From Burkholderia stabilis (GTDB lineage: Bacteria; Pseudomonadota; Gammaproteobacteria; Burkholderiales; Burkholderiaceae), in contig NZ_CP016443.1 of the NCBI RefSeq assembly GCF_001742165.1, positions 744,001 to 808,000 of the forward strand: a stretch of 64,000 bases of DNA. Direction: 5' to 3'. The stretch's first letter is position 1. Every line of letters starts with the position of its first letter. The translations under genes were made by a program, and so were the position numbers. The notes below the pieces were generated by a model, which saw only the letters and a program-made list of their open reading frames with translations, searched no databases and was not told the origin of the DNA. Shown here one piece after another: positions 8,784 through 17,409 of this stretch.

Positions 8784-9850
8784 CAGTTCAGTTCCTCGAG
8801 GTCGAAGGTCTGCGCGGGGCCGATCGGCAATGCGTCGCCGAGAATCGCGTCGGCCACGCGGGCCTTGTGGAACGCGCTGTCGCCCCAGCTGCCGGAAAGC
8901 GCCCAGATGCGCTTCATGAAGATCTGCAGGTCGAGCTCCCACGTGTAGCCGATCGCGCCGTGCACCTGCATCGTGTGACGCGCGGCCAGTTGCGCGGCCG
9001 CCGTCGCCGCGAGCTTCGCGTGCGACACGAACACCGCGCGCTGCGGGTGATCGTCGGCGATCGCCTGCGCGGCGCGCGCGACCACCGGCCGCGCGAACTC
9101 GTAGCGGATCGCCACGTCCGCGAGCAGATGCTTGAGCGCCTGGTACGAGCCGATCGCCTTGCCGAACTGCTTGCGCTGCGCGCTGTAATCGATCGCGACG
9201 TCGAGCACGCGCTGCGTGAGGCCGAGCAATTGCGCGGCCACCGCGAACGCGCCGTGGTCGAGCGCGCGTGCCAGCAGCGGCGCGGCTTCCTCCGCATCCG
9301 CGATGCGCGTGGCCGCCGCGGGTTCCCAGTCGAGCGTGAACAGGCGCCGCGACGGGTCGACGCTGTCGACCGCGCGCCACGCGCACTGCGCGGGATCGAC
9401 GCGGTGCAGCTCGCCGCGGTGTTCGCACAGCAGCGTCTGCGCGACGTGCACGTCGGCCGCATACGGGTTCACCGGATGCACGAGCGCGACGCGCGCGCGC
9501 CCTTCGGCGATGTCGCGCAACAGCGCGTCGCGCCAGTCGCTCGCGGGCAACCGCGCCAGCACGCCGGCCGACACGAGCGCCGTGTCGAGCAGCGGCTCGG
9601 GGCTGCCGAAGTAACCGTAGGTCTGCGCGAGCAGCGCCCATTCCGCCTCGGTCAGGCCGAGGCCGCCGTACGCCTCGGGCACCGACACGGCGGTCAGCCC
9701 CTGCGACGCGAACAGCGCCCACAGCGCGTCCGAGCGGCCGGTCGGCGTGGCCCAGAGCTCGCGGATCAGCTCGGGCGTCATCTCGGTCATCAGCAGGCGC
9801 TTCACGCTGTCCGCGAGCGCTTCCTGGTCTTCATCGAATACGAAATCCAT
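8783..9850 (-). CDS. acyl-CoA dehydrogenase, beta-type subunit (pair 2)
   Basis: A 355-residue acyl-CoA dehydrogenase homologue. It has FDEDQEALADSVKRLL at the N-terminus, YSAQRKQFGKAIGSYQALKH for FAD contacts, and HGAIGYTWELD near residue 315. The middle domain is short and no MCAD- or LCAD-type catalytic Glu is obvious. It follows the 389-residue homologue with a 34-bp gap, repeating the long-plus-short arrangement seen at 4279-6716. This supports an alpha/beta partner role. The ATG at 9850 starts the conserved N-terminal helix, and the stop overlaps the fadA6 start. A separate active enzyme is possible but less likely given the missing residues. Confidence 0.87.
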   Translation of the reverse strand: MDFVFDEDQEALADSVKRLLMTEMTPELIRELWATPTGRSDALWALFASQGLTAVSVPEAYGGLGLTEAEWALLAQTYGYFGSPEPLLDTALVSAGVLARLPASDWRDALLRDIAEGRARVALVHPVNPYAADVHVAQTLLCEHRGELHRVDPAQCAWRAVDSVDPSRRLFTLDWEPAAATRIADAEEAAPLLARALDHGAFAVAAQLLGLTQRVLDVAIDYSAQRKQFGKAIGSYQALKHLLADVAIRYEFARPVVARAAQAIADDHPQRAVFVSHAKLAATAAAQLAARHTMQVHGAIGYTWELDLQIFMKRIWALSGSWGDSAFHKARVADAILGDALPIGPAQTFDLEELN

Positions 9851-9884
9851 ACGATGTCCGTTCAGTGAGGTGTCGCCGGCGCCG

Positions 9885-11054
9885 TTACGCGCGCGGCATG
9901 CCGAGCATCCGTTCGGCGACGATGTTGCGCTGGATCTCGTTGGTGCCCGCGTAGATCGGGCCGGCCTGCGCGAACAGGAAGCCATCGAGCCAGTGGCCGA
10001 GCGTCGCGTGCTGCGCGGCCGTCTGCGGGACGACCTCGCCGTGCGCGCCGAGGATGTCGAGCGCTGTCTGATGCATGCGCAGGTCGAGTTCAGACCAGAA
10101 CACCTTGTTGGTGCTCGACTCCGCGCCGATGTGACCGCCCTTGAGCAGCCGGCTCGCGGTCGCGTAGGTCGACAGCGCATACGCCTGCGCATCCATCCAG
10201 GCCGACACCACGCGCTCGCGCAGCGTCGGATCGCGATCCGCGCTGTCGCGGTGCGCGAGATACAGGTCGCGCAATGCCTGCGCGGTGCGCTGGAAGCGCG
10301 CCGGCGAGCGCAGCATCAGCCCGCGCTCGAAGCCGGCCGTCGCCATCGCGACCTGCCAGCCCGCGCCTTCGGCCGCGAGCCGGTTCTCCACCGGCACACG
10401 CACGTCGTCGAAGAAGATCTCCGCGAAGCCTGTCTGCCCGTTCAACTGCCGGATCGGCCGCACCGTGATGCCCGGCGCGGACAGCGGCACCATCAGGAAC
10501 GTGAGCCCGTGGTGGCGCGACGATTCGGGATCGCTGCGGAACAGCCCGAACAGCCAGTCGGCCCACACCGCGCGCGTCGACCAGATCTTCTGGCCGTTCA
10601 GCACGTACTCGTCGCCGATGCGGACCGCCGTCGTGCGGATCGCGGCCATGTCCGAGCCCGCGTTCGGCTCCGACCAGCCCTGCGCCCACACGTGCTCGCC
10701 GGCCGCCATCGCGGGCAGGAAGCGCGCTTTCTGCTCCGGCGTGCCGAAATCCATCAGCGTCGGGCCGAGCAGGAAGATGCCGTTCTGGTTCACGCGCATC
10801 GGCGCGTCGGCGCGCCAGTACTCTTCCTCGAAGATCAGCCACTCGATCAGGTCGCAACCGCGCCCGCCCAGCTCGCGCGGCCACGTGACCATGCTCCAGC
10901 GGCCCGAGTGCAGCGTGCGCTCCCATTCGCGGTGCGCGGCGAAGCCTTCCTCGGTGTCGAAGCTCGGCAGCCGCTCGCGCGGCACGTGCGCGGCGAGCCA
11001 TTCGCGGATTTCCGCGCGGAACGCCTGCTGTTGCGGCGTATAGGTCAGGTTCAT
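9885..11054 (-). CDS. acyl-CoA dehydrogenase, alpha-type subunit (pair 2)
   Basis: A 389-residue acyl-CoA dehydrogenase beginning NLTYTPQQQAFRAEIREWL. It contains WAQGWSEPNAGSDMAAIRT (flavin-contacting region), NGQKIWSTRAVWADW, a Glu in GFERG (about residue 245) as candidate base, and the C-terminal IYAGTNEIQRNI with Ala at the MCAD Glu position. It overlaps the upstream EchA20 stop by 4 bp. With the next gene it forms the second alpha/beta set. Two such sets imply at least two distinct dehydrogenation steps in the pathway, for example the propionyl chain on the ring and the opened-ring acid, but the order is not readable from sequence. Confidence 0.9.
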   Translation of the reverse strand: MNLTYTPQQQAFRAEIREWLAAHVPRERLPSFDTEEGFAAHREWERTLHSGRWSMVTWPRELGGRGCDLIEWLIFEEEYWRADAPMRVNQNGIFLLGPTLMDFGTPEQKARFLPAMAAGEHVWAQGWSEPNAGSDMAAIRTTAVRIGDEYVLNGQKIWSTRAVWADWLFGLFRSDPESSRHHGLTFLMVPLSAPGITVRPIRQLNGQTGFAEIFFDDVRVPVENRLAAEGAGWQVAMATAGFERGLMLRSPARFQRTAQALRDLYLAHRDSADRDPTLRERVVSAWMDAQAYALSTYATASRLLKGGHIGAESSTNKVFWSELDLRMHQTALDILGAHGEVVPQTAAQHATLGHWLDGFLFAQAGPIYAGTNEIQRNIVAERMLGMPRA

Positions 11055-11854
11055 GCGCGTGCCTCCTCGGCCTGCGCGTCGAAACGCGCGTCGCGCTTCT
11101 CGACGAACGCGGCGCGCGCCTCCGTCGAGTCGTTCGTCATGTACGCCTGCAGCGTGAAACCCTGCTCCCAGCGGTACTTGTCCTCGAGATCACCGTCCTC
11201 GACGCCGTTCAGCGCCTCCTTCGCAAGCCGCACCATCGCCGGGCTCTTGTCCGCGATCTTGCGGGCGATCGCGAGCGCCGCGTCGCGCAGCGCATCACGC
11301 GCGACGACCTGCTCGACCGCGCCGAGCCGGTACGCTTCGGCCGCGTCGATCATGTCGCCGGTGAAATACATCGCCCGCACCTTCTGCACGCCGAACAGCC
11401 GCTGCAGGTGCGCGCCGCCGCCCATCGCGCCGCGGTCGATCTCGGGCACGCCGAAGCGCGCGCAATCCGCCGCGACGACGATGTCCGCCGCGCCGCAGAT
11501 GCCGATCCCGCCGCCGAGCACGAAACCGTGCACGGCCGCGATCACCGGCTTCGGGTTGCGGTGCACCGCGCGGAACGTCTCGTAGTTGCCCGCGTTGACA
11601 GACACGATCCGCTCCGGATGCGCGGCCAGTTCCTTGATGTCGACGCCCGCGCAGAAGCCGCGCCCCTCGCCGCGCACGACGATCACGCGCACGTCGTCGT
11701 CCTCGCCGAGCGCGTCGAGCGCGCGGGAGAGCGCATGCCAGCCCTGCGCGTCGAGCGCGTTCACGGGCGGATGGGCGATCACCAGTTCGGCGATGCCGTC
11801 GGCGCGATCGATCCGGAACGGCATCGCGCCGGCCGGTTGATTGGATGCTGTCAT
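11051..11854 (-). CDS. echA20: EchA20-like crotonase-fold ring hydrolase
   Basis: A 267-residue crotonase. Oxyanion-hole segments are GRGFCAGVDIKEL (about 65-77) and HGFVLGGGIGICGAADIV (about 108-125). The acidic motif GVPEIDRGAMGGGAHLQR follows. ATDDVRVIVVRGEGRGF-type spacing, the PPVNAL start and the YRWEQGFTLQ tail resemble actinobacterial EchA20. That enzyme opens one ring of the hydrindane-derived CoA ester by hydrolysis to give the substrate of IpdAB. Start choice is the first ATG (11854), preceded by purine-rich sequence. It lies 25 bp below ipdC and overlaps the acyl-CoA dehydrogenase start. The alternative is a plain enoyl-CoA hydratase, but the neighbours ipdC, ipdA and ipdB favour EchA20. 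Confidence 0.85.
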   Translation of the reverse strand: MTASNQPAGAMPFRIDRADGIAELVIAHPPVNALDAQGWHALSRALDALGEDDDVRVIVVRGEGRGFCAGVDIKELAAHPERIVSVNAGNYETFRAVHRNPKPVIAAVHGFVLGGGIGICGAADIVVAADCARFGVPEIDRGAMGGGAHLQRLFGVQKVRAMYFTGDMIDAAEAYRLGAVEQVVARDALRDAALAIARKIADKSPAMVRLAKEALNGVEDGDLEDKYRWEQGFTLQAYMTNDSTEARAAFVEKRDARFDAQAEEARA

Positions 11855-11879
11855 CTCCTTTGCCTCCCTGTGTTTGTGC

Positions 11880-12992
11880 TTATGCGGCCTGCGCCGCTGC
11901 CGCGCCGCGCAACGCGGCCAGTGCGTCGAGCCGTTCGCCGGCTTCCGCGACGATCCGCGCGATCAGCGCGTCGCACGATTCGATCGCGCCGATCATCGCG
12001 GCCGCCTGGCCGCTCGGCAGCACGCCTTCGTCCGGCTTGCCCTCGACGATCGCGCGCTGGATCAGGAACGGTGCGTTCGCGGCCATCAGCGTCTGGCTCG
12101 CCGTGTAGTCGTGCGAACGCAGCGCCTTGATCGCGAGGCCGAGCATTTCGCTCGTGCGCAGCCCGTTCTGGCGCCGCCATGCTTCGGCCGTCTTCAGCGC
12201 GAACAGCGTGCGGCGCAGCGGGCCGAAGCGTTCGAGCTTCAGCAGATACGGGTTGTCGATCATCCGTTGCGGCAAACCGTCGAGCGCGTCCGACACGCGA
12301 ATGCGCGCCGGGTCGCCCACCGCGACGTAACGATCGAGCGTTTCGCGCGGCACCGGCGATTCGGCGCTCATCAGGAAACGCGTGCCCATCGCGATGCCGG
12401 CCGCGCCGTACGCAAGCGCGGCGGCCAGCCCGCGACCGTCGAAAAATCCGCCCGCCGCGACGACCGGCACGCGTACCGCGTCGAGCACCTTCGGCAGCAG
12501 CAGCGTGGTCGGCACCGAGCCTGTGTGGCCGCCGCCTTCCGCGCCCTGCACGGTGACGATGTCCGCGCCCAGCTCGACCGCCTTGGCCGCATGCTTCGGC
12601 GCGCCGACGGTCGGCATGCAGACGATGCCGGCATCCTTGAAGCGGCGGATCGTCTTCGCGTCCGGCCCGCGGCCGTAGCTGACCGCGCGCAGCCGGTGCT
12701 TGATCGCGAGATCGACGACCTGCGCGGCGTTCTTTTGGAACATGTGGAAGTTGATGCCGAACGGCTGGTCCGTCAGCGACTTCACTTTCAGGATCTCGGC
12801 CTCGACCTGGTCGGGCTCGAGCGTCGCGCCGGCCAGGAAGCCGAAGCCGCCCGCGTTCGCGGTCGCCGCGACGAGCCGTGCGTCGGCCACCCAGCCCATC
12901 GCGGTCTGCACGATCGGGTAGCGGCAGCCGAGCAGGTCGCACAAAGGCGTATGCAGCGGGCTGTGAAGCTGGCTGTGAAGCGTCGTGCTCAT
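11880..12992 (-). CDS. ipdC: IpdC-like nitronate monooxygenase-family flavoprotein
   Basis: A 370-residue TIM-barrel FMN protein of the 2-nitropropane dioxygenase/nitronate monooxygenase family. The start of the barrel is YPIVQTAMGWVADARLVAATANAGGFGFLAG. The phosphate-binding part is VTVQGAEGGGHTGSVPT followed by VVAAGGFFDGRGLAAALAYGAAGIAMGTRF. In steroid degraders the IpdC branch acts on hydrindane CoA esters before ring opening, as an isomerase/dehydrogenase-like step rather than on nitroalkanes. The ATG overlaps the crotonase stop by ATGA. The N-terminus carries a His/Leu/Ser repeat (LHSQLHSPLHTPL) before the fold. The assignment rests on family plus the IpdAB/EchA20/IpdF context. Confidence 0.87.
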   Translation of the reverse strand: MSTTLHSQLHSPLHTPLCDLLGCRYPIVQTAMGWVADARLVAATANAGGFGFLAGATLEPDQVEAEILKVKSLTDQPFGINFHMFQKNAAQVVDLAIKHRLRAVSYGRGPDAKTIRRFKDAGIVCMPTVGAPKHAAKAVELGADIVTVQGAEGGGHTGSVPTTLLLPKVLDAVRVPVVAAGGFFDGRGLAAALAYGAAGIAMGTRFLMSAESPVPRETLDRYVAVGDPARIRVSDALDGLPQRMIDNPYLLKLERFGPLRRTLFALKTAEAWRRQNGLRTSEMLGLAIKALRSHDYTASQTLMAANAPFLIQRAIVEGKPDEGVLPSGQAAAMIGAIESCDALIARIVAEAGERLDALAALRGAAAAQAA

Positions 12993-13909
12993 GCCGCGGC
13001 TCCGTTGACGGCGACCGGCGCCGGCGTATCGCCGCGATCCGCGCCGCTCGGCTGGCGCTGCGAGCTGGCCATGCTGCGCGCGTCGTAGCCGCCGAGGCGG
13101 TCGCCGCTGACGAGCTCGTTGTGCGCGTGCGCGAAGTGATGCCACGCGAACGCTGCGTCCATCGCCGCGCGCTTGCCCTGCAGTTCCTCGACGTGGTTCA
13201 GCGCCTGCTTCGTCAGCGTGAGCCCGAGGCGCGGCATCGTCGCGATCTTCGCGGCGATCGCGTAGGTCGCATCGCGCAGCCGCTCGCGCGGCACCACGCG
13301 GTTGACCATCCCCATCTGGTACGCGCGTTCGGCCGGCATCCGTTCGCCGAGGAACAGGAATTCCTTCGCGATGCGCGGGTTCAGCTCGTACGCATGCGCG
13401 AAATACTCGACGCCCGGAATCCCCATCCGCACGACCGGATCGGCAAAGAACGCATCCTCCGACGCGACGATCAGGTCGCACACCCACGCGAGCATCAGGC
13501 CGCCCGCGATACACGCGCCCTGCACCATCGCGATCGTCGGCTTCGGCAGGTCGCGCCAGCGCCGGCACATTCCGAGGTACACCTCCTGCTCGCGCGCATA
13601 GAGGAATTCGCCGCCCTCCTTGTCGACGTGGTCGTACCACAGCGACGCACGATCGAACGACTCGTGGATGTCGCGGCCCGGCGTGCCGATGTCGTGGCCC
13701 GCCGAGAAATGCTTGCCGGCGCCCGCTAGCACGATCGCCTTCACCGCATCGTCGTGCGCCGCGCGCCGGAATGCCGCGTCGAGCGCGTACGTCATCTTCG
13801 AGTTCTGCGCGTTGTGATACTCGGGGCGGTTCATCGTGATCGTCGCGATGCCGTCCTCGACCGCGTAGTCGACGACACCGTCGCCGAACGTCACCTGGGT
13901 CGCTTCCAT
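12989..13909 (-). CDS. enoyl-CoA hydratase/isomerase-family protein
   Basis: A 306-residue crotonase with oxyanion-hole segments GKHFSAGHDIGTPG and QGACIAGGLMLAWVCDLIV, and a long insert (HESFDRASLWYDHVDKEGGEF) between them that is typical of a steroid-cluster crotonase subgroup. ATG at 13909 was chosen because GATGAGG lies at a good Shine-Dalgarno distance; an in-frame ATG at 13921 overlaps the ipdB stop and would add four residues. It probably hydrates the unsaturated CoA ester made by one of the dehydrogenase pairs. The C-terminal 35 residues are Ala/Pro/Ser-rich and not part of the fold. The exact step is unknown. Confidence 0.88.
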   Translation of the reverse strand: MEATQVTFGDGVVDYAVEDGIATITMNRPEYHNAQNSKMTYALDAAFRRAAHDDAVKAIVLAGAGKHFSAGHDIGTPGRDIHESFDRASLWYDHVDKEGGEFLYAREQEVYLGMCRRWRDLPKPTIAMVQGACIAGGLMLAWVCDLIVASEDAFFADPVVRMGIPGVEYFAHAYELNPRIAKEFLFLGERMPAERAYQMGMVNRVVPRERLRDATYAIAAKIATMPRLGLTLTKQALNHVEELQGKRAAMDAAFAWHHFAHAHNELVSGDRLGGYDARSMASSQRQPSGADRGDTPAPVAVNGAAA

Positions 13910-13917
13910 GTCAGGCC

Positions 13918-14715
13918 TCATCCCCGGCGCGGCGCCGGATTGTTGCGCACGATCGTCGCGCGCAGGTTGTGCGGATCGAGCGCGCGGACGATGCGCAGGT
14001 CTTCCGCATTCGGCGCGGCCGTCGTGTCGAGTTCCGGATGCGCGACCAGCGGAAAGCCCGTTGCGTCCTGCACCTCGTCGAAGCTCACGCCCGGATGCAG
14101 CGAGCGCACGCGGATCGCGTGGTCGGGCCCGCTGAAATCCATCACGCACAGGTCGGTGACGATGCTGCGCAGGTCGACGAAGGTTTTCATCCCGGGCAGC
14201 CGGCGCGCCGGGTTGTAGCCGACCGTGCAGACCATGTCGACTTCGCGTTCGACGAACGTGCGCTTGCCGTGGCCGCTGACGAAGAACGAGTTCGCGTGGT
14301 TCGTCGAATTGCCGGGGAAACCGCGTGCGCCGAGCAGTTGGGTTTTCGGCTGGGCGTAGTCGTCGCCGAGCCACGAGATATTGGCCTGGCCGAAGCGGTC
14401 GATCTGCGTCGGCATCACGAGCGCGTGGCGGCGGCCGTGCCACAGGCAGTCGAACACGCGTTCGTAAGTCATCCAGCCGCTCGCCTTCACGCGGAAACCG
14501 TCGGGGCGCGGGCCGAGCGGCACCGGCTCCTCGACGAGATACGCTTCGCCGTCGGTCAGCATCAGCCCGTTGTTGTAGGCGAGCCGCGCGAGGCCGGCCG
14601 CGAGCCGCGGGCCCGTGCCGATGCCGGTCGCCAGCACTTCGCCGTCGTCGCGCCAGAGTCGCGCGGACGCGACGATCATCAGTTCCGCGAGGGAATGGTC
14701 GAGAGATTCGCTCAC
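13918..14715 (-). CDS. ipdB: CoA-transferase family beta subunit, IpdB-like
   Basis: A 265-residue class I CoA-transferase-fold beta subunit. Visible blocks are ATGIGTGPRLAAGLARL, PTQIDRFGQANISWLGDDYAQPK and FVSGHGKRTFVEREVDMVCTVG. It follows the alpha subunit by 10 bp on the same strand. IpdAB is known not to transfer CoA. It hydrolyses a cyclic beta-keto CoA thioester (COCHEA-CoA) in a retro-Claisen-like opening of the last steroid ring. The pairing with IpdA, IpdC, EchA20 and IpdF makes this reading much more likely than a glutaconate or 3-oxoadipate CoA-transferase. Confidence 0.88.
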   Translation of the reverse strand: MSESLDHSLAELMIVASARLWRDDGEVLATGIGTGPRLAAGLARLAYNNGLMLTDGEAYLVEEPVPLGPRPDGFRVKASGWMTYERVFDCLWHGRRHALVMPTQIDRFGQANISWLGDDYAQPKTQLLGARGFPGNSTNHANSFFVSGHGKRTFVEREVDMVCTVGYNPARRLPGMKTFVDLRSIVTDLCVMDFSGPDHAIRVRSLHPGVSFDEVQDATGFPLVAHPELDTTAAPNAEDLRIVRALDPHNLRATIVRNNPAPRRG

Positions 14716-14725
14716 AGGCGCTCCT

Positions 14726-15619
14726 TTACAGAATCGGCAACGGCAGCATCGTCACGTGCGACAGCCCGCCGACGCCTTCGAGGTACTGGCGTTCGTCCTG
14801 GCCGACCACGTCGCGCAGGTACGCCGTCGTTTTCGCATCGTCTTCCGCGCTCGCGCAGTACGCGCGCAGGTGCGGCAGGTCCCAGCCGTAGGCCGGCCCG
14901 CACGACGTCGGGTGCGCGCCGCCCGGCGCGTGCACGACGCCCGTGACGAGCGAACGCTCGAACGGGTTGCGTTTCGCGGCGTCGAGGTCTTCGGTCGCGA
15001 TCGATGCGTCGACCGTTTCCGCGGACACGTAGCAGCGCTGCGCGGCACGCGCCATCCATGCGTCGAAGAACGGATCCGGGCCGTCGATGCGTGTGTTGCC
15101 CATCCGGTCGGCCGCGTTCACGTGCAGCAGCGCGACGTCGAGTTCGAGCGCAGGCATCGCCAGCAGCGTCTCGCCGTCGTCGTATGGCGAGCTCACCGTG
15201 CGCAGTTCCGGCGCGTGATCCAGCAGCGCGGTGCCGAGCCCGGCGCGCGTCGGCAGGAACGGCAGGCGCGCGGCAGCCGCGCGCAGGCCGAGCTGCAGCA
15301 TGCCTTCGTCGAGTTCGAGCACGTCGATGCGGCCTTGCTCGCGCGCCCGGCGGAAATGCGGTTCGAGCGGAATCACGTCAAGCGACACGAAGCCGAACAC
15401 CACCTTGCGCACCTTGCCCGCCGCGCACAGCAGGCCGACATCGGCGCCGCCGTACGCGACGATCGTCAGGTCCTTAAGGTTCGAGCGCGCGATTTCGCGC
15501 ACCAGCGCCATCGGCTTGCGCCGCGGCCCCCATCCGCCGATACCGATCGTCATGCCGTCGGCGAGTTGCGCGACCACGTCGCGCGCGGACATCGTCTTGT
15601 CGAGAGGTTTCATCGTCAT
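14726..15619 (-). CDS. ipdA: CoA-transferase family alpha subunit, IpdA-like
   Basis: A 297-residue CoA-transferase-fold alpha subunit with IGGWGPRRKPMALVREIAR near the N-terminus, TIVAYGGADVGLL and a long C-terminal extension (YVSAETVDASIATEDL to GVVHAPGGAHPTSCGPAYGWD), as in IpdA-type proteins. The C-terminus ends LSHVTMLPLPIL. ATG at 15619 is taken; a second in-frame ATG two codons later is equally good. It is located 9 bp after the dioxygenase gene and 10 bp before ipdB, and the two subunits should form a heteromer. Function as ring-opening hydrolase is from family knowledge. Confidence 0.88.
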   Translation of the reverse strand: MTMKPLDKTMSARDVVAQLADGMTIGIGGWGPRRKPMALVREIARSNLKDLTIVAYGGADVGLLCAAGKVRKVVFGFVSLDVIPLEPHFRRAREQGRIDVLELDEGMLQLGLRAAAARLPFLPTRAGLGTALLDHAPELRTVSSPYDDGETLLAMPALELDVALLHVNAADRMGNTRIDGPDPFFDAWMARAAQRCYVSAETVDASIATEDLDAAKRNPFERSLVTGVVHAPGGAHPTSCGPAYGWDLPHLRAYCASAEDDAKTTAYLRDVVGQDERQYLEGVGGLSHVTMLPLPIL

Positions 15620-15628
15620 CGTGCTGGC

Positions 15629-16525
15629 TTACCGGTATCCGATGCTGAAATCGTGGCCCCACTGGCTCACCTTCGTGGCCTCGAACACAGCGTGCTTCGA
15701 CCAGTCGACCGTGAGGCCGCCGAAGCCGTATTCGAGATCGAAGCCGCCGGGGGTCTTCATGTAGAAAGAGATCATCTGGTCGTTGCAGTGCCGGCCGAGC
15801 GTCGCGGACATCTTCACGTCGTGCGCGGCGACGCGATCGAGCGCGCGGCCGACTTCGTCCATCGAATCGACTTCGGCCATCACGTGCACGCAGCCGGACG
15901 GCACCGCCATCTCGAACAGCGCGAGGCTGTGATGGCGCGCGTTGCGGCAGTGCATGAAATGGATGCGCTTTTCCGGTTCGGCCGGATCGGGCGTGAACTT
16001 GACGCGGTAGATGTCGGACAGCTCGAAGCCGAGCACGCCGCGCACGAATGCATCGGTCGCATCGAACTGCGGCGCGGGCAGCACCGCGTGGCCGAGCCCC
16101 ATGTCGCCGGTGACGAAATGCGCAACGCCCAGCGGCGACACGAAGCGACGGAAGTCGCAGCGCGCGCCCCAGTACAGCTCGTGGCGGTTGCCGGACGGGT
16201 CGGTGCACCACGCCATCGCCTGCACGCGGCGCAGCGCGACTTCGTCGCGGGTTGCGCGCACGGGCTCGACGCCTGCGCGCTGCAGCGCCGCCAGCGCGGC
16301 GTCGAACGCCGCGCCGTCGGGCAGCTCCCAGCCCGACGCGAAATAGCGGTCGGTCGAGCCGGGAACGATCACGTAGCGGAAATCGCGCTCGTCCATCTTC
16401 AGGTACAGCGCGCCGTCGGGCGCGTCGAGCGCCTGCATGCCCAGCACGTCTTCCGCGTAGCGGCGCCACGCATCGACGCGCGTCGCCTCGACGACGACAT
16501 AGCCAAGCGCACGGACATCGATCAT
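15629..16525 (-). CDS. hsaC: HsaC/BphC-type extradiol ring-cleavage dioxygenase
   Basis: A 298-residue type I (two-domain VOC) extradiol dioxygenase. The iron ligands expected from BphC (His146, His210, Glu260) have counterparts at His146 (MGLGHAV), His199 (RHHSLALF) and Glu265 (FDLEYG). In steroid degraders this enzyme (HsaC/TesB) opens the aromatised A ring of 3,4-DHSA by meta cleavage. ATG 16525 is preceded by a very strong ribosome site (AGGAGGAGG), matching a position as first gene of the long operon. Upstream lies a 430-bp regulatory gap with the TCGTC-N6-GACGA dyad. A biphenyl-type dioxygenase is an alternative, but no biphenyl genes are nearby. Confidence 0.9.
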   Translation of the reverse strand: MIDVRALGYVVVEATRVDAWRRYAEDVLGMQALDAPDGALYLKMDERDFRYVIVPGSTDRYFASGWELPDGAAFDAALAALQRAGVEPVRATRDEVALRRVQAMAWCTDPSGNRHELYWGARCDFRRFVSPLGVAHFVTGDMGLGHAVLPAPQFDATDAFVRGVLGFELSDIYRVKFTPDPAEPEKRIHFMHCRNARHHSLALFEMAVPSGCVHVMAEVDSMDEVGRALDRVAAHDVKMSATLGRHCNDQMISFYMKTPGGFDLEYGFGGLTVDWSKHAVFEATKVSQWGHDFSIGYR

Positions 16526-16955
16526 GTCGGCCTCCTCCTGGTTCAGAATCCGTTGTTCGTGAAAGGATTCTGGCCGGTCGGGGGTGGTGTTACATCGTCT
16601 GTTGGGACGAGAGGCGGCGGGGAATCGTGGCGGTGCGGGAGAACCCTGCGACGCGGGTTTCGCGTTCAAGGGGACGGAAAGCCCGGACAGGTTGTGGCCT
16701 GATTGCCGCATTGCAGCAGCGGGAATCAGGCGAAACGGCTCGGTCGTCTTGCACGGGTGCGGAGCGAGGTGCCGGCGGCAAGCGTGCCGGCTGGCCGGGA
16801 CGAGCGATTCGGCGCGTTATTTTTCATGGCTGCAACGGGTGTGACGCACGACGGCAGCTAGAATCGTGCGTGCCCCCTTCGTACTTCGGAACATCGCTTG
16901 CGCCGACCGCTCTGGCTACTTGGCGCATCGGTATCCGGTTCTTTCATGCCGACTC
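16526..16955. other. 430-bp intergenic regulatory region upstream of hsaC
   Basis: A divergent gap between hsaC (minus) and the NTF2-like gene (plus). No plausible coding frame is present. It holds the AGGAGGAGG ribosome site of hsaC and a dyad at 16595-16610 that is repeated before other steroid genes. A TGTAAC-like element on the minus strand around 16588-16593 could be part of a promoter, but I could not assign a convincing -35. Confidence 0.6.
16595..16610. promoter_or_regulatory. dyad operator candidate 1 (hsaC operon)
   Basis: The sequence TCGTCTGTTGGGACGA has inverted arms TCGTC and GACGA around six bases. With the preceding CA it shares CATCGTCTGTTKGGA with a site upstream of the LLM monooxygenase gene (28566-28580), and CATCGTCNGNNGGGACGA with a site before hsaA (27275-27292). 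It lies about 70 bp upstream of the hsaC start, a suitable place for an activator or repressor site. Confidence 0.55.
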
Positions 16956-17348
16956 ATGTCCACCTTTACCGAAGCTGACCAGCAAGCCGTCGAACAGGCC
17001 GAGCATGCGATCGCGGCCGCACATCTCGATCTCGACCACGGGATCGATGTCATCGCCCACCTGCTTCATCCCGATTACGTACTGATTCAGCCTGGCGGCG
17101 ACATCGAAACGAAAGATGACGTGCTCGCTTCGTACCGCTCCGGCACTCGACGGTGGGATACAGCGGCGGTGGACCAACTGAGCACCCGCGCGCACGGCGA
17201 TGCCGCAATCGTGATCGGCCGCTGGCGCGCAACCGGGCAGAACGGCGCGGAGCATTTCGATTATCAGGCGCGCTTTCTTTCCGTCTGGGTCCGGCACGAC
17301 GGGACGTGGCGGAACATTGCGTATCAGTCGACCGAGATTGGTGCTTAG
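16956..17348 (+). CDS. NTF2-like (DUF4440/SnoaL-type) protein
   Basis: A 130-residue alpha+beta-barrel protein of the NTF2-like superfamily. Its pattern is an N-terminal helix followed by a substrate-pocket segment (LLHPDYVLIQPGGDIETKDDVL), with C-terminal strands ending FLSVWVRHDGTWRNIAYQST. This is the usual DUF4440 layout. The ATG at 16956 follows TCATGCCGACTC without a strong Shine-Dalgarno; an upstream ATG at 16866 is in frame but adds non-family residues. It is divergent from hsaC. The same fold includes ketosteroid isomerase, which is interesting beside steroid genes, but the ketosteroid isomerase catalytic pattern is not evident. Enzyme function is unknown. Confidence 0.8.
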   Translation: MSTFTEADQQAVEQAEHAIAAAHLDLDHGIDVIAHLLHPDYVLIQPGGDIETKDDVLASYRSGTRRWDTAAVDQLSTRAHGDAAIVIGRWRATGQNGAEHFDYQARFLSVWVRHDGTWRNIAYQSTEIGA

Positions 17349-17409
17349 GCAAGCCTGGGGCAAACGCGAGGCGATGGCGCCTCTGTGGCGAACCAGCGCC
17401 ACCTCCGTG

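Noticed and set aside
12989..14443. Extended start for the crotonase that would read through ipdB in another frame
   Set aside because: The upstream 180 residues are Arg-rich nonsense; family homology and ribosome site place the start at 13909 (or 13921).
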